NCBI GenBank assembly: GCA_965232985.1
Contig: CBDDRC010000043.1
Coordinates: forward strand, 62,001 to 126,000
Length of the DNA: 64,000 nt
Direction of reading: 5' to 3'
Source: JADFDG01 sp965232985
GTDB taxonomy: Bacteria > Pseudomonadota > Gammaproteobacteria > Pseudomonadales > JADFDG01
This document shows positions 62,735 through 64,000 of the stretch, piece by piece. Each line of letters opens with the position of its first letter. The first letter of the stretch is position 1. The notes below the pieces were generated by a model. That model had not been told where the DNA came from and made no database searches. It saw nothing but the letters and a program-made list of their open reading frames with translations. A program made the translations under genes and the position numbers.

Positions 62735-64000
62735 GTGCAGCTCACCGTCGTACGCGTTGCCGTGCCCTCGCCATTGCGCCGGTTGTTCGACTACACACTG
62801 CCCGCCGCGTTTGCCGGCGGCGAAATCCGTGGCTGCCGGGTCCGCATTCCGTTTGGCACCCGCGAGGTCGTCGGCGTTGTGCTGGAGAGCGTTGCCCGCA
62901 CCGACATTCCCATCGAGAAACTGAAAGCCGTCCGGGCACGCATCGATGACCGGCCAGTGCTCACGCCGGATCTCCTTGCCCTGTGCCGCCAGGCCACCGC
63001 CTATTACCACCATCCGCCCGGCGACGTGATCGCCACCGCGCTGCCGGTACTGTTGCGTCAGGGGGAACCGGCCGGGCGCCGCCGTCTCACCGTCTGGCGT
63101 GCCACAGCCGGCGGCCGCGCTGCCCCTTCGAGCGCGGTCGCCCGGGCGCCAAAACAGGCAATCGCCCTCGCCGCGCTGTGCGCACAGCAAGCCGGTATTC
63201 CGCGTGCACTGCTGGAAAGCCTCGGCATCGAGCGTACTCACCTCGTTGCGTTGCAGAAAAAAGGGCTGGCCGAAGAGGCGCAGATCGATATCGAGCCTGC
63301 CGAGCAGTCAACACACGGCCGGTCGCTGCTGGCCGAAGTACCGCTTGCGGCCTCTGCTGATCAGGCGCAGGCCATCGACGCAGTGCGCGCGCAACAGGAC
63401 GCTTTTCGCGTTTTCCTCGTCGAAGGCGTGACCGGCAGCGGCAAGACCGAGATTTATCTGCAACTGGCCGCCGATCAGCTCGCGCGCGGCAGGCAGGTGC
63501 TGGTGCTCGTTCCGGAAATCGGTCTGACGCCACAGACCGTCGAGCGTTTCCGGCGGCGCTTCAACCGGCCGGTCGTCGTGCTGCACTCCGGGCTCAACGA
63601 TCGCGAGCGACTCGATGCCTGGCTCGATGCCGCAGAAGGTCGTGCGGCCATTGTGCTTGGCACCCGCTCAGCGGTGTTTACACCACTGGCAGCGCCGGGC
63701 CTGATCATCGTCGATGAAGAGCACGATGCATCGTTCAAGCAGCAGGACGGTTTCCGCTACCACGCACGCGATCTTGCTGTCCTGCGCGGCCGCGACGCAG
63801 GCATACCGGTAGTACTCGGCAGCGCAACGCCTGCGCTCGAAAGTCTGCACAATGCGGCCAGCGGCAAGTACACGCACCTGCGCCTGACCGAACGGGCAGG
63901 CAGTGCTGCAAAACCGCGCATGAACGTGATCGACATCCGCAAGCAGAAGCTCGTCGAGGGTCTCGGCGACTCCCTGTTGCGTGACATGCGCACGACACTC
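62735..64000 (+). CDS. priA: Primosomal protein N' (replication restart helicase PriA), 5' part
   Basis: First 422 residues; cut by the window end. Starts at GTG 62735 (VQLTVVRVAVPSPLRRLFDY). The 3'-binding domain (about 1-105: RGCRVRIPFGTREVVGVV) and winged helix (about 115-195) are followed by the SF2 helicase: Walker A VEGVTGSGKTEIYL, LVPEIGLTPQ, the DEEH box IIVDEEHDASFKQ and LGSATPALES. PriA reloads DnaB at stalled forks and at recombination intermediates made through RecBCD. The zinc-binding part lies beyond the window. Confidence 0.95.
   Translation, partial: MQLTVVRVAVPSPLRRLFDYTLPAAFAGGEIRGCRVRIPFGTREVVGVVLESVARTDIPIEKLKAVRARIDDRPVLTPDLLALCRQATAYYHHPPGDVIATALPVLLRQGEPAGRRRLTVWRATAGGRAAPSSAVARAPKQAIALAALCAQQAGIPRALLESLGIERTHLVALQKKGLAEEAQIDIEPAEQSTHGRSLLAEVPLAASADQAQAIDAVRAQQDAFRVFLVEGVTGSGKTEIYLQLAADQLARGRQVLVLVPEIGLTPQTVERFRRRFNRPVVVLHSGLNDRERLDAWLDAAEGRAAIVLGTRSAVFTPLAAPGLIIVDEEHDASFKQQDGFRYHARDLAVLRGRDAGIPVVLGSATPALESLHNAASGKYTHLRLTERAGSAAKPRMNVIDIRKQKLVEGLGDSLLRDMRTTL

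Overview
The window is a GC-rich chromosome segment from a gammaproteobacterium. This is inferred from gene order. A recN, fur, bamE, rnfH, ratA, smpB, ssrA neighbourhood lies at the left. A ponA / pilMNOPQ / aroK / aroB / SPOR-ATPase / gltB / gltD / hemE block lies at the right, and a recC-recB-recD operon lies in the middle. No rRNA or tRNA gene was seen; the only stable RNA found is tmRNA. I cannot name the genus.

Layout. 1-3.5 kb: end of recN, a CHASE2 adenylate cyclase, an exported SH3 protein and an M48 protease. 3.5-8.35 kb: fur, bamE, rnfH, ratA, an SNF-type sodium symporter, smpB, a small membrane protein and ssrA. 8.35-13.76 kb: a compact integrative element whose tyrosine integrase abuts the 3' end of ssrA. 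It carries an AlpA regulator, a run of overlapping small genes (HTH, PC4-like, winged-helix), a cluster of dyad repeats and an orphan P27-type small terminase. GGGGGTAC repeats lie at both ends, with a decayed copy of the ssrA end at the far side. It looks like a small phage satellite of the phage-inducible-island type.

13.97-22.73 kb: an accessory zone of attC-like recombination sites and toxin-antitoxin pairs with no integron integrase in view (a CALIN-like cluster). It is interrupted by ordinary chromosomal genes (cytochrome c5, an AguB-type amidase, a Spy-like protein, an LMW-phosphatase/ArsC protein). One attC-like site is split by an IS1111-group insertion sequence whose ends obey the 7/3-bp rule of that group. 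A further cassette with a mazEF pair sits in reverse orientation at 35.9-36.6 kb, next to cysC.

22.8-35.9 kb: a glutathione transferase, a lipoprotein, then recD, recB and recC in one minus-strand operon led by a WYL-domain regulator, followed by an MBL-fold hydrolase, a DUF4279 protein and cysC. 36.7-44.2 kb: a DUF4143-type ATPase, a fatty acid desaturase, YajQ, SlyX, a diguanylate cyclase with an AGDEF signature, a lipoprotein, membrane and acetoacetate-decarboxylase-like proteins, a Bax-like glucosaminidase and a hotdog thioesterase. 44.2-64 kb: heme (hemE), glutamate synthase (gltBD), shikimate pathway (aroB, aroK), the type IV pilus assembly operon pilMNOPQ, penicillin-binding protein 1A, ribosomal protein L31 and the first two thirds of priA.

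The most unusual parts are the satellite at ssrA with its own small terminase and dyad array, the scattered attC/toxin-antitoxin cassettes, the attC-targeted IS1111 element with a long non-coding tail that may encode its guide RNA, and the WYL regulator heading recCBD.
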